29,493 nucleotides of DNA, taken from positions 1 to 29,493 of IMG/VR virus record IMGVR_UViG_3300046519_000258; one strand, given 5' to 3'. The translations under genes were made by a program, and so were the position numbers. The notes under the pieces are model-generated. The model worked only from the letters and a program-made list of their open reading frames with translations. It made no database searches and was not told the DNA's origin. Below are positions 7,340 through 14,583 of this stretch, one piece after another. The stretch comes from a virus. Numbering within the stretch: position 1 is the stretch's first letter; each line of letters starts with the position of its first letter.

Positions 7340-8149
7340 ATGGTCAGGAATTTTTTATCAAGATTAAGATCAACGTGCGCCGCCAATGCCTTAGGTATCG
7401 GTGTGGCTATTGCGATACTAATGATTTTGTTTACGTCACTTAACTATTTTTCTAACTTTCCCAAGGTAAAATCTACCGATCAAGCAATATGGGGGCAGTT
7501 TGGTGATTACTTCGGTGGTGTTCTGAATCCACTTCTGTCTTTTATGGCTTTGGTTGGCCTGTTTTTTAATCTTCGTTCGCAACAAGAGGAGGGTAAAAAA
7601 GCAGCAAGGCGTCATGATGATGAAACATTCGAGACCCGATTATTTCAGTTGTTATCTTTGAGCCATTCATCAGTGCTAGCCGTAAAATTTGTAGATGTAG
7701 TGAATCCCCTTAAGTCGGTTGAGTATGAAGGGCATCGGGGTGTGGCTTTCTCGCTGAACAAGCTTCAAGAGGATTACCTTTATAAGGTGCCCAGGGTGAA
7801 AGCAGAGGAGATGTATGAGGCTTTGTTGCCTGCGTTTAATAAGTGGAAGCGCGATTACTGGCCGGGCGTCGCCAGTTATTTAGAGTCAATGCTTTTTTTA
7901 ATGGCTTATGTAGTTGATAACAGTCCGGCGGGTAGGGATGTAGATTTTTCGATGCGGGCAGTATTGTCTCAAATGTCTTCTGACGAGAAATTGTTAGTTT
8001 ATTATGTGATGATCTTTTCACCTCGACAAAAATTCATTTTCTCTGACTTGCTAGAGAAAGAGTTTCTTAATAGTTCTTCTTATGATGATTTGGCCCCCTA
8101 CAGAAGAGCACTTATGCATAGCGCTGTTCTATATCGGCTGACACCATAA
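7340..8149 (+). CDS. AbiC-like putative phage abortive infection protein
   Basis: A 269-residue protein with two N-terminal membrane segments (about 17-37 and 59-80). Between and after them it carries the sequence WGQFGDYFGGVLNPLLSF, which I recognise as characteristic of the putative AbiC family of phage abortive infection proteins. After the second segment comes a helical cytoplasmic domain with FETRLFQLLSL. The family is implicated in aborting infection by other phages, by an unknown mechanism. The gene is AT-rich and divergent from yejK. A GTTGGC-ATAAA-GCCAAC hairpin lies in the 107-base gap before it. The start has only a weak GGGG-type ribosome binding site. It is probably expressed in the lysogen. 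Confidence 0.82.
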   Translation: MVRNFLSRLRSTCAANALGIGVAIAILMILFTSLNYFSNFPKVKSTDQAIWGQFGDYFGGVLNPLLSFMALVGLFFNLRSQQEEGKKAARRHDDETFETRLFQLLSLSHSSVLAVKFVDVVNPLKSVEYEGHRGVAFSLNKLQEDYLYKVPRVKAEEMYEALLPAFNKWKRDYWPGVASYLESMLFLMAYVVDNSPAGRDVDFSMRAVLSQMSSDEKLLVYYVMIFSPRQKFIFSDLLEKEFLNSSSYDDLAPYRRALMHSAVLYRLTP

Positions 8150-8165
8150 TCTCCTGTTAGAATAT

Positions 8166-8414
8166 TTAAGTGAAAATCTGATATGGGCTGCCTCCTACAT
8201 CCTCATCGTCCATCTGGAGTGATTTGGCAAAGCCTGCTTGTCGCAACTTTCGCGCCACGCTCTCGGATATGTCGATTTTGTGGCGCTGGATTTTCAGCAT
8301 CGGAGAAGACTTTATGGGGCCCAGAGAGTGTGCATGCGCTATGAGCCTTTGAATCGTGCGTCGGTGCTTCGTCTCCCCCAGCTCAGCGGTGAGGCTGTAC
8401 AGCCTATCGCGCAT
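8166..8414 (-). CDS. Hypothetical protein, 82 residues
   Basis: A basic, helical protein with no recognised motif. It starts three bases after the stop of the next upstream gene, as expected for an operon. The ribosome binding site is poor (TAGGG almost abutting the ATG), so translation may depend on coupling. It converges on the AbiC-like gene 16 bases away, so its 3' end may have been altered by that insertion. Composition is intermediate between core and cargo. The call rests on operon position. Confidence 0.5.
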   Translation of the reverse strand: MRDRLYSLTAELGETKHRRTIQRLIAHAHSLGPIKSSPMLKIQRHKIDISESVARKLRQAGFAKSLQMDDEDVGGSPYQIFT

Positions 8415-8417
8415 GCC

Positions 8418-8669
8418 CTATCTGAAGTAGTGCCGAATGATCTCCGACGGGCCGGACACCTTCGGCGGCGTCGGCGGCAAGTCCTTGGGCTTTGCATTTA
8501 AAACCAGCAGCTGCACGGCCTCGCTGATTTCATTGAGCTTATGCCATTGCATCAGCTCGCTGAGCATGGCCCGTGTGCCGCACTGGACCGTGTGCCTCAA
8601 CTCTTGTTCGCCCAGCTCCTGCCGCTTCTGGGCAAGCTTGGCTGTGCGTTCCTTCTGTTCGGCTGCCAT
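8418..8669 (-). CDS. Small helical phage protein, 83 residues
   Basis: A charged protein whose first 45 residues are predicted helical (KERTAKLAQKRQELGEQEL), with a proline-rich tail. The ribosome binding site GAGGT is placed well before the ATG. High GC and position between the HTH-like protein and the 82-residue protein support a real gene in the leftward operon. I do not recognise a functional domain. The plus-strand readings of this region lack ribosome binding sites. Confidence 0.68.
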   Translation of the reverse strand: MAAEQKERTAKLAQKRQELGEQELRHTVQCGTRAMLSELMQWHKLNEISEAVQLLVLNAKPKDLPPTPPKVSGPSEIIRHYFR

Positions 8670-8738
8670 GGCCTACCTCTTCTATTCCGCTGGCCGGCAG
8701 TGCGAGCCAGGTTTGACGTTTTCGTTGCTGGATGCGGG

Positions 8739-9332
8739 CTATGCGGCGCATGAAGTGCTGCCACGTTGCGCTTTGGGGTAGTCGATGCCGTGGGCGGCAA
8801 TGATCCGCTCGAAGGCCTTGTTGCCGATCGCCAGTTTGCCGCAGCACTGGCGGCGGGTGATGCCCAGCTCCAGGAAGGCGCGAATCCGCTCGGCGTACTT
8901 CGCGTCGCGGGCCTGAACCTGTTCGCTTCGAACTGCGCCGTTGGCGCCGCCCCGGGTCGGCTTCTTGAAGGTAATGCCGTACTCCTTCGCGAAGCTGTAG
9001 AGGGTGCGCCGGCTCAGGCCCAGGGCTACCGATGCTTCCGTCTGCGTGTGCGTGGCGCCCAGTTCGCGAATACGCTCGGCGAGCTCGTCGCGTTCCTGCT
9101 GGCGAATATCTTTCGAGTGCAGGGGCAGGGGAGTCGCCTCAACCCGCCGGCGAACAAACGGCTTCGGCGCCGGCGGCATCTGGTTGCTGTAGGTGATTGG
9201 TTTGGGCTTGTAGTTGTAAGCCGGGGCCTGCTCGATCTCGCCGCCGGCTGCCACAAACTGGGCGACCTGGGCCGCCAGTTCATCCGAGGCCGGGCGCAGT
9301 GCCTCGACCAGGCTGAGGTGGTTGCTGATCAT
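8739..9332 (-). CDS. Putative DNA-binding protein with two HTH-like segments
   Basis: A 197-residue protein. Residues near 100-125 (TEASVALGLSRRTLYSFAKEYGI region) and 160-190 (TRRQCCGKLAIGNKAFERI) both have the spacing of helix-turn-helix units, so it may bind DNA as a regulator or recombination accessory. The ATG at 9332 overlaps the stop of the exonuclease gene, giving tight coupling, and was preferred over a longer frame that lies inside that gene. High GC suggests a core phage gene. No enzymatic motif is visible. Confidence 0.7.
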   Translation of the reverse strand: MISNHLSLVEALRPASDELAAQVAQFVAAGGEIEQAPAYNYKPKPITYSNQMPPAPKPFVRRRVEATPLPLHSKDIRQQERDELAERIRELGATHTQTEASVALGLSRRTLYSFAKEYGITFKKPTRGGANGAVRSEQVQARDAKYAERIRAFLELGITRRQCCGKLAIGNKAFERIIAAHGIDYPKAQRGSTSCAA

Positions 9333-9946
9333 GCTGCGATCCCCAGGACCTGGTTCATGCGCTCGTCGAGGATTTCGTAGAAGGTCGCCACACGCTCGGT
9401 GAGCTTGCGGATCATCGCTTCGTCCCGGTAGGCGCGCTTGATGAACAGAGGCATGCCTGGCCAGTAGCAAACGAAGTCGATCCACTCACGCTCGGAGATC
9501 CACAAGCCGCCTTGGCACTGAGCGACGTGCTCCTTTGGGATCTCGCCGGACAGGATCACTTCAACCTGAAACTTCGGCAGCTTGGTTTTGATCTCGGTCA
9601 GGCCTTTGGGCCCGACCAGCGAGTCTGGCGAGTAGCCGGCGCCGTGGTTGAGGATGATTGCAACCTGGTTCGTTTCAACCTCTTCGCGATCCTCGTAGAG
9701 CTTTCGGGCAACGCCTTCAAGCTCATGGCCGCGCTCGGTGTGGCGGTTGCCTTGGAAGGGGTCAGCAGCCTCGCCGGTGATGCGCTCGCCGATCAAGGTA
9801 TTCATGTAGGTGAAAGCACCGGCGCCGAATCCGGCCTCACCTTTACCGTTAACCAGCAGGCACTCCAGTTCGGAGCAGGTGACGATACCCAGGCGCAGTG
9901 CCAGCCACTCTGGCGAGCCCTGCTGTATTTCAGTGATGATCTGCAT
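9329..9946 (-). CDS. YqaJ/lambda-exonuclease family viral recombinase
   Basis: A 205-residue PD-(D/E)xK nuclease of the YqaJ type. The N-terminus has QGSPEWLALRLG (helix that contacts DNA ends). ERGHELEG at 71-78 supplies the acidic residue, SPDSLVG contains Asp108, and TEIKTK gives Glu118 and Lys120. AQCQGGLWI follows. These enzymes digest the 5' strand of double-stranded ends to make a substrate for an annealing protein. The ERF-family gene lies three bases upstream, so the two form a Red-like recombination pair. Length is normal and all catalytic residues are present. Confidence 0.92.
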   Translation of the reverse strand: MQIITEIQQGSPEWLALRLGIVTCSELECLLVNGKGEAGFGAGAFTYMNTLIGERITGEAADPFQGNRHTERGHELEGVARKLYEDREEVETNQVAIILNHGAGYSPDSLVGPKGLTEIKTKLPKFQVEVILSGEIPKEHVAQCQGGLWISEREWIDFVCYWPGMPLFIKRAYRDEAMIRKLTERVATFYEILDERMNQVLGIAA

Positions 9947-9949
9947 GGC

Positions 9950-10711
9950 TTACTCCTGTGGCCGGCTGGCGGCTTTGGTGATTCGAGCCGACACGGTGTC
10001 GAACTCGGACTTGAAGACGTTGGCGGCGCAGCCGTACTTGGCTGCGAAGTTGTCCTGCAGCACCTGGCTGCACTTTTTGAGCAGAGCGTCGAGCTGCGCG
10101 GCCTGGCCAGCGGTGATGACTGGCTCGGTCGGGGCGGCGGGTTTTTGGTTTGCGGTTTGACCGTCGTCGTCCTCACCGGTGGTCGTGAAGTTGAGCAGCG
10201 CGCCAGCGGTGTAGCGCTTGCCGTAGCTAACCGAGCTGGCGACCGCCTGAACGGCGTTTTTACTGCCCGTAGTGTCAGCAGGAAGCAAAATCGATGTGGT
10301 TTCTCGATGGCCTTCTTTGTGGCTCAGCACGCCTTCAACCTCGACACCATTCGCGCCGCGAGGTATGCGAAACGAGAGAGCAAACCCGTGCTTTGCAAGA
10401 ATGGGTTTCAGCTCCTCGTTGATGTCTTCCCAGAGGGCATAGGTCGATTGCACGTTCTTGAACTTGTCGCGGATGGCGCCACGCTCGCGAATCACCGGGA
10501 GCTTTTTCTGCATCTCGGCCATTGCGGCATCAAATGCCTGTTTCGCCAGCCTGTCCTGGTGCTGCTGATGCATCACCATCAACCTTTCCATCTTGTCGAT
10601 ATCAGCGGCCGGGTCGGTGGCCACCTGCTGAATGATCGCCATGATCGTGGCGGATTCGCTTTGCACGGCCGGCAAGCGCTCGACCTTGTCCTTCACTGCA
10701 AGATTGCTCAT
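9950..10711 (-). CDS. ERF family single-strand annealing protein
   Basis: A 253-residue protein with the ERF core: AFDAAMAEMQKKLP, YALWEDINEELKPILAKHGFAL, then the conserved SSVSYGKRYTAGALL segment. ERF proteins (P22 type) anneal complementary single strands made by the partner exonuclease, which is encoded immediately downstream. The C-terminal tail is variable and probably helps bind other proteins. A short gap of seven bases separates it from the coiled-coil gene upstream. Phage recombination, and possibly circularisation of the genome after infection, is the expected role. Confidence 0.92.
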   Translation of the reverse strand: MSNLAVKDKVERLPAVQSESATIMAIIQQVATDPAADIDKMERLMVMHQQHQDRLAKQAFDAAMAEMQKKLPVIRERGAIRDKFKNVQSTYALWEDINEELKPILAKHGFALSFRIPRGANGVEVEGVLSHKEGHRETTSILLPADTTGSKNAVQAVASSVSYGKRYTAGALLNFTTTGEDDDGQTANQKPAAPTEPVITAGQAAQLDALLKKCSQVLQDNFAAKYGCAANVFKSEFDTVSARITKAASRPQE

Positions 10712-10718
10712 GGCGACC

Positions 10719-11876
10719 TCAGTATTGAATTGAAATGGCGGGGATCTTCCGCTGGGCGATCAACTTGATGGCTTGCTTAGCGCACTCTTCTGTCATTCCG
10801 CCGGCAACAAATGCCTTCAGCGCTGCGCCGTTGATTGACCGTTGATGTTCAAGGTCAGCCTCACGCGCTGCTGCCTGGCGCAGGGCCTCGTCAGCGGCTG
10901 CGTTCGCCCTGGCTACTTCTGCCAGTCGTGCCTGCTCGACGGCTTCTTCCTGCCGTCGGATGGCCGCAAGTCGTTCCTGCTCGGCGCGCTGCTCAGTGGC
11001 GATGCGGTTCGTCTCGGCCTGTGCCGCTGCTGCGCGGGACTGTTCGGCCTGCAGCTCCAGTTGTAGGCGCTGGCGTTCGGCGGCTGCCTCGGCGTCCAGT
11101 GCTGCCTGTGCAGCGGCACGTTGAGTCGCGGCTGCCTGGTCCAGCAGTTCCTGCTCGCGACGGGCGGCAGCTTCGCGCTCGACCTGGGCCTTCTGCTCGG
11201 CTTGGAGCCGCGCCTGTTCGGCGGCAACCCTGGCAATCTCTGCGTCACGGTCGCGCTGGGCCTGTGCTTCAGCTTCGGCGCGCAACCGGACCAGTTCGGC
11301 CTGCTCCGCTTCGTACTGGGTGCGCTCGGCCAGCAGGGCGCGCAGCTTTACGAGGGTCTGGTCTTTCACCTGGGCGGCTTCAGCCAGGAACTCTTCCCAT
11401 GTTTCGCTGATTGCGACCAACTCAAGCTGGGCGATGAGGTCGGCGACATGAGCGGCGGTCGGTGTGGACTCGAAAACGGCCAGATCCTTGATCGCCTGGA
11501 TACCGTCAACATGCTTGTCGGTGCGGGCCAGTTCTGCTGCTTCCCAGTCCGTCAGCGGCTGCCGGGTGGCATCGCGCAGGGCATCCATCTTGGTCACGAA
11601 CTCGCGTAGCTCAGCTTCGACCACCTTGGGCATTTCCTTGAGGCGCTTCAGGTAATCGCGGCCGGGTGTTTCGACTGCCTTTTTGGACTTGCTCACCGTT
11701 GCGGCCAGAGAAGCAATGCGCTCTCGGCCCTTGCGGGTGGTCAGATCGGGAACCTCGGCGGTGACTTCGGCCTTCACCGCGTCGAAGAACTGGCCCAGGC
11801 CACCGGCAACGTAAATCGCCGGCGCGTTGTCGGCGCTGATGTCGTCAATGGTGATGACTTGCTGTTGTGCGGACAT
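10719..11876 (-). CDS. Long coiled-coil protein of the recombination operon
   Basis: A 385-residue protein. Residues 1-175 form a globular helical head; roughly 175-345 is an uninterrupted Ala/Glu/Arg/Gln-rich coiled coil; the last 35 residues form a small conserved-looking tail. Proteins of this design are common beside phage annealing proteins and may act as scaffolds or recombination accessories. That is inference. AAGGA precedes the ATG at 11876. The protein starts MSAQQQ, much like the methyltransferase (MSAQQKK). The extreme repetitiveness of the coiled coil makes the complementary strand look open in several frames. Confidence 0.8.
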   Translation of the reverse strand: MSAQQQVITIDDISADNAPAIYVAGGLGQFFDAVKAEVTAEVPDLTTRKGRERIASLAATVSKSKKAVETPGRDYLKRLKEMPKVVEAELREFVTKMDALRDATRQPLTDWEAAELARTDKHVDGIQAIKDLAVFESTPTAAHVADLIAQLELVAISETWEEFLAEAAQVKDQTLVKLRALLAERTQYEAEQAELVRLRAEAEAQAQRDRDAEIARVAAEQARLQAEQKAQVEREAAARREQELLDQAAATQRAAAQAALDAEAAAERQRLQLELQAEQSRAAAAQAETNRIATEQRAEQERLAAIRRQEEAVEQARLAEVARANAAADEALRQAAAREADLEHQRSINGAALKAFVAGGMTEECAKQAIKLIAQRKIPAISIQY

Positions 11877-11919
11877 GGGGATTCCTTGCCGCGATGCTCG
11901 CAGCGATTGAAGGTGTTAG

Positions 11920-12036
11920 TTATTGAGGTATTCGATCAGCGAGGGCGCTGAGCAACATCAGGAATGTGCAGACGGAGAGGGCAGAGAAGGAGCCGCGCCA
12001 GATGAGCAGGCGCCGGGTGCGCTGGCGGGTGGTCAC
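11920..12036 (-). CDS. 38-residue single-pass membrane protein
   Basis: A short gene starting at a GTG that overlaps the stop of the gene before it (GTGA). It encodes a basic N-terminus (TTRQRTRRLLIWRG) followed by a hydrophobic helix (about residues 16-32) and a short tail, with TAA at 11920-11922. The positive-inside layout and translational coupling argue that it is real despite its size. It sits between the 64-residue protein and the coiled-coil gene in the leftward operon. Function unknown. Confidence 0.6.
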   Translation of the reverse strand: MTTRQRTRRLLIWRGSFSALSVCTFLMLLSALADRIPQ

Positions 12037-12227
12037 GGCCGAACCTTCACGGCAATTCGACCGCCCTTCATCGTCGCCGCCAAGCGCTTGGGCAGCGTGG
12101 CTACGGCACGCTCACGCGGCTGGCCGATCACTTCATTGAAGGGAAGGCCGAAGCCCAGCATGATTAGCTTCGACTCAACGTCGTCGAGCTGCTCGTCGAT
12201 CAGTGATTTAACCGGTGCGGTGGTCAT
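12033..12227 (-). CDS. Hypothetical protein, 64 residues
   Basis: A small protein with an acidic N-terminal half (LIDEQLDDVESK) and a basic C-terminal half. GGAGG lies seven bases before the ATG. The gene overlaps both neighbours by four bases, so it is translationally coupled in the leftward operon. No family is recognised. The codon pattern matches the core genes. Confidence 0.7.
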   Translation of the reverse strand: MTTAPVKSLIDEQLDDVESKLIMLGFGLPFNEVIGQPRERAVATLPKRLAATMKGGRIAVKVRP

Positions 12228-12415
12228 GCGGCCTCCTTGCGCTGCCGGCTGGTCTTCAGCAGCCAGGCGCTGTAGTAGTGGAACTCTTCGGCGTTGATGG
12301 CGCCGGAAGTGAAGTGGCGGACAATCAGGCCCTCAGTCAGCGACTCGGTCAGATCTGTCGTGTCTGGATGCTCAAGAGCGAGAAGGGAGGTGGTTATCGC
12401 GACGTGCGGGCTCAC
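12224..12415 (-). CDS. Hypothetical protein, 63 residues
   Basis: A small protein with one amphipathic C-terminal helix (FHYYSAWLLKTSRQRKEAA). It starts at a GTG overlapping the stop of the gene upstream and ends overlapping the start of the next, a chain of four-base overlaps that is strong evidence of an operon. The ribosome binding site is weak, consistent with coupling. Function is unknown. Confidence 0.65.
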   Translation of the reverse strand: MSPHVAITTSLLALEHPDTTDLTESLTEGLIVRHFTSGAINAEEFHYYSAWLLKTSRQRKEAA

Positions 12416-12849
12416 AGCTCTGCATCCACGTCGTCTTCTGCCTCTTCCCGCTCTGCTGCTACCGCGTCGGCGGCATACGGCCTCAGCAGCGCTAAAGCGA
12501 TCTTCTCGACCGCCTCAATGGGCCGTTGCTGACCCAGCAGGTCAGCGGCGTGGGCCCGGGCATCGCTCTGGCTGCCGAGCATTGCCGACAGCAGCAGCCG
12601 GGCAAACGAGTCGCGCTGATCCAGGCCGTCGATCTGGCGCTGGTTCAGGTGGCCCTGCAGCACCGTACAGAACCGGTCGAACGTCACGACTTGCGGCTGG
12701 CCGTAGCGGCGCTTCCACTTGATGTCGACGCCGCACACCAGGCGCTCCGCCGAATGCTCAAGCCAGTCCGTCACCTCGTCGCTCTCGCTGACCTCTGGAG
12801 GCAACTGAGCGTCATAACGCTCCTGGCATATCTTCAATGCTGCGTTCAT
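12412..12849 (-). CDS. Hypothetical phage protein, 145 residues
   Basis: A soluble protein containing DIKWKRRYGQPQVVTFDRF, then a helical half and a highly acidic tail (EREEAEDDVDAEL). The ATG at 12849 has GGAGG five bases upstream. A GTG at 12894 also has a good site (GGGAGG, five bases) and would give 160 residues; I preferred the shorter form by appearance of the N-terminus. It leads a tightly overlapping group of four small genes. No functional motif is recognised. Confidence 0.7.
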   Translation of the reverse strand: MNAALKICQERYDAQLPPEVSESDEVTDWLEHSAERLVCGVDIKWKRRYGQPQVVTFDRFCTVLQGHLNQRQIDGLDQRDSFARLLLSAMLGSQSDARAHAADLLGQQRPIEAVEKIALALLRPYAADAVAAEREEAEDDVDAEL

Positions 12850-13073
12850 GGTCGCCTCCAAGGTGGCGGGTTGTTCACCTGTATTCGTCAACACTCATGC
12901 CTCCCGCTGGTTGCCGATGGGCGCGGGGGAGGAGTGCTGACGTAATAGAGGTGGGGAAGGGGCCGCGGGGATGCCGGCGGAAGAACGTCAACAGTCTGCT
13001 AGGATTCAGACTGCTGTCCGGGAGAAAGGCAGATCCTTTTTGCCCGCTATGAATGACTACTTAGGGAAAAGAC

Positions 13074-13592
13074 ATGTCGGTCTACACAGTTACCATCCCG
13101 TGTTTCGCGCAAATGCTGCGATCGTTATCGGCTCTTTTGTCTAAGGGTGAGGCCGCAGCTCTGGAGCGCGGTTATGACCCTCAAATTCTGCTTGGCGCTC
13201 GACTAGCACCTGATATGCACGATCTGGCCCGACAAATTCAGTACGCTTGCACTCAAGCCCAGGAGGCGGTGCAGCGACTTACACAACGGCCGGTTGGCTC
13301 GCTCACTCCTCCGGAAAATTTGGTGGCAGCGAAGGAGCTGATTGAACGCACTTTGGCTGTTCTTGATTCGGCAGACCGCGCCCGAATAGAGGAAGGGGCT
13401 GAGCGTGAAATAGCTATCGAATTACCGAATGGCATGGCTTTCGATATGACCGGCAATGAATATGCTGTGAACTGGGCAACTCCACAGTTTTACTTCCACC
13501 TGATCACCGCATACAACATCTTGCGCCATAACGGTGTACCTCTCGGGAAAGCTGATTATGTACAGCACATGTTTGCTTATCTGCGAAAGTAA
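13074..13592 (+). CDS. DUF1993 family protein
   Basis: A 172-residue protein matching the DUF1993 family along its length: it begins MSVYTVTIPCFAQMLRSLSALL, has LLGARLAPDMHDLARQIQYAC, and near the end FYFHLITAYNILRHNGVPLGK. DUF1993 proteins are small helical-bundle proteins in the DinB/YfiT-like style, of unknown role and normally chromosomal. Here it is a plus-strand gene inside a leftward phage operon. A GGGAAAA sequence precedes the ATG. A CAGTCTG/CAGACTG inverted repeat lies about 65 bases upstream. Probably captured host cargo. Confidence 0.85.
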   Translation: MSVYTVTIPCFAQMLRSLSALLSKGEAAALERGYDPQILLGARLAPDMHDLARQIQYACTQAQEAVQRLTQRPVGSLTPPENLVAAKELIERTLAVLDSADRARIEEGAEREIAIELPNGMAFDMTGNEYAVNWATPQFYFHLITAYNILRHNGVPLGKADYVQHMFAYLRK

Positions 13593-13620
13593 TCTCGTTG
13601 CCTGAAACCCGCTGAATCCA

Positions 13621-13740
13621 CATCGGATATAGCTCGATTCCCTCCGAGTGCTGCCCGTCTACGCCGCGACAAAATCCGCTCAGGCTCGGGACAAGGTGGC
13701 CACCCTGCTATCACGACAGAAGGCCGAGCTATATCCGATG
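13621..13740. repeat. 120-bp element bounded by 16-bp perfect inverted repeats
   Basis: CATCGGATATAGCTCG at 13621-13636 is the exact reverse complement of the sequence at 13725-13740. Between them are 88 bases containing a 10-base palindrome GGTGGCCACC (13695-13704). The element sits in a 200-base stretch without a convincing gene, between the DUF1993 gene and the next leftward gene. It could be a small mobile element without its transposase, an integration scar of the DUF1993 gene, or a long hairpin RNA. Confidence 0.75.
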
Positions 13741-13795
13741 CGCTCCCATAGAGAGGATCGGGCAGTTAACGACAGGCTGTCGTGGCGCTGGTTGT

Positions 13796-14032
13796 TCAGA
13801 TCACAAGCCTCAAGGCTGAAACCCTTGGCCAGTAGAGTTTTGGTTTAGCTTTTCCTGTTGAGCCCTGAGGAACGGAAACAACATAACTTTCGTGATCCCG
13901 CGGCCAGCCGGAACCCATTAAATCCGGTGCCTCCCCTATTTTTACAACCGAAACAATCGTTCCTGTTTTTTCCTTCCATGTCCCTAGCGAAGAGCTCTTC
14001 CAGGTAACGGTCTCGCCTTTTTTAAATGACAT
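13796..14032 (-). CDS. Small SH3-like beta protein, 78 residues
   Basis: A protein opening MSFKKGETVTWKSSS and continuing with alternating hydrophobic strands (TGTIVSVV, ESYVVSVP, PKLYWPRVSALRLV). This is the pattern of a small SH3-like barrel that often contacts nucleic acid or protein. GAGGA precedes the ATG at a good distance. It is on the leftward operon between the N-like region and the small-gene group. The function is not known, and the fold call is by eye. Confidence 0.7.
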   Translation of the reverse strand: MSFKKGETVTWKSSSLGTWKEKTGTIVSVVKIGEAPDLMGSGWPRDHESYVVSVPQGSTGKAKPKLYWPRVSALRLVI

Positions 14033-14057
14033 TCTGAGTTCCTCGGTTGTTTTCCCA

Positions 14058-14081
14058 ATGCACCCGGGTAACCAGGTGCAT
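14058..14081. other. Hairpin between two small leftward genes
   Basis: ATGCACC and GGTGCAT form a perfect 7-bp stem around a 10-base loop, in the 64-base gap between the 79- and 78-residue genes. No T-run follows it leftward, so it is unlikely to be an intrinsic terminator. It may be an RNA processing or stability element. Confidence 0.45.
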
Positions 14082-14096
14082 CAGTGAAAAGGTCCG

Positions 14097-14336
14097 TCAC
14101 GCCAGAACGTTGTTGTCGTACTGCCTGGCGCCTGTGTCGCAGTGGCTATGCCCTTGGGCAGCGGCGTCATAGTGGTAGAACAGCGAACCAGTAGCGCGGC
14201 ACTCTCCGCTGTCTTCATCGGCGATTACGACCGCCGTGATCCGAGTGTTTCGAGCGCTGCTAGTGAAGTGAGCGGTGTATTCGCCCAGGCGTGCGATGGT
14301 CTTCCCGTTTTCTTGAGTGCTGGTGAAATTGAACAT
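14097..14336 (-). CDS. Hypothetical protein, 79 residues
   Basis: A small protein rich in Thr, Ala and Asn with alternating strands (TIARLGEYTAHFTSS, ITAVVIADEDSG, ATGSLFYHYDAA), so probably a small beta protein. The ATG at 14336 has GGAGGG at a proper distance and was preferred over a longer frame whose upstream part is the leader RNA. It is the second gene after the PL promoter, following the N-like gene. No family is recognised. Confidence 0.7.
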   Translation of the reverse strand: MFNFTSTQENGKTIARLGEYTAHFTSSARNTRITAVVIADEDSGECRATGSLFYHYDAAAQGHSHCDTGARQYDNNVLA

Positions 14337-14369
14337 TGCATCGCCCTCCAGGGCTCGGTTGTCATCCCA

Positions 14370-14393
14370 AGCAGCCCTCGCGAGAAGGCTGCT
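14370..14393 (-). terminator. Possible weak terminator hairpin after the N-like gene
   Basis: AGCAGCC and GGCTGCT pair perfectly around a 10-base loop that itself holds CTCGCGAG. It follows the stop of the 48-residue basic gene on the leftward transcript, where lambda-type phages carry an early terminator. Only TTGGG follows instead of a T-run, so if it acts it is weak or factor-dependent. Confidence 0.3.
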
Positions 14394-14418
14394 CAGTGAT
14401 GCTTTCCGCCGTGACCCG

Positions 14419-14565
14419 CTACTGGCGTCGGTCACCGGCTTGAATCAAATGTTCTTCCAGCCGCGGGCCTTTCGGCTTGTTCTCCCGCTGGATAACTGTT
14501 CTTGGCGCTTTACGCTGCACGCCCGGGTCAGTTGCCAACCCTCTGAACCGTTTAGGCCGGTTCAT
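14419..14565 (-). CDS. 48-residue basic protein, N-like antiterminator candidate
   Basis: The first open frame after the leftward promoter. It encodes 48 residues with nine Arg, four Lys and only five acidic residues, concentrated as NRPKRFRG near the start and QRKAPRTVIQRENKPKGPR in the middle. AAAGG lies five bases before the ATG at 14565 and the stop is TAG at 14419-14421. Lambda-type N proteins are small, use an Arg-rich segment to bind the boxB RNA hairpin, and are encoded first after PL just behind the nut site. Here a boxA-like sequence and hairpin lie immediately upstream. N proteins share little sequence, so position and composition are the evidence. It is shorter than lambda N (107 residues). 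Confidence 0.55.
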   Translation of the reverse strand: MNRPKRFRGLATDPGVQRKAPRTVIQRENKPKGPRLEEHLIQAGDRRQ

Positions 14566-14583
14566 CGCTGCCTTTGAATCTGG

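Noticed and set aside
9512-10768. A 418-codon rightward frame
   Set aside because: It is the complement of the YqaJ and ERF genes, whose motifs are clear on the other strand; it has no start signal or recognisable domain.
10835-11410. Rightward frames over the coiled-coil gene
   Set aside because: The repetitive Ala/Glu/Arg/Gln codons of the coiled coil leave all other frames open by composition.
11464-12532. Possible CRISPR-like or repeat array in the small-gene region
   Set aside because: No regularly spaced direct repeats were found; the impression came from GC-rich codon repetition.
12875-12898. A seven-codon frame MSVDEYR with a GGGAGG just before the ATG
   Set aside because: The spacing of one base is too short for that ATG; the same GGGAGG fits the GTG at 12894 of the 145/160-residue gene better.
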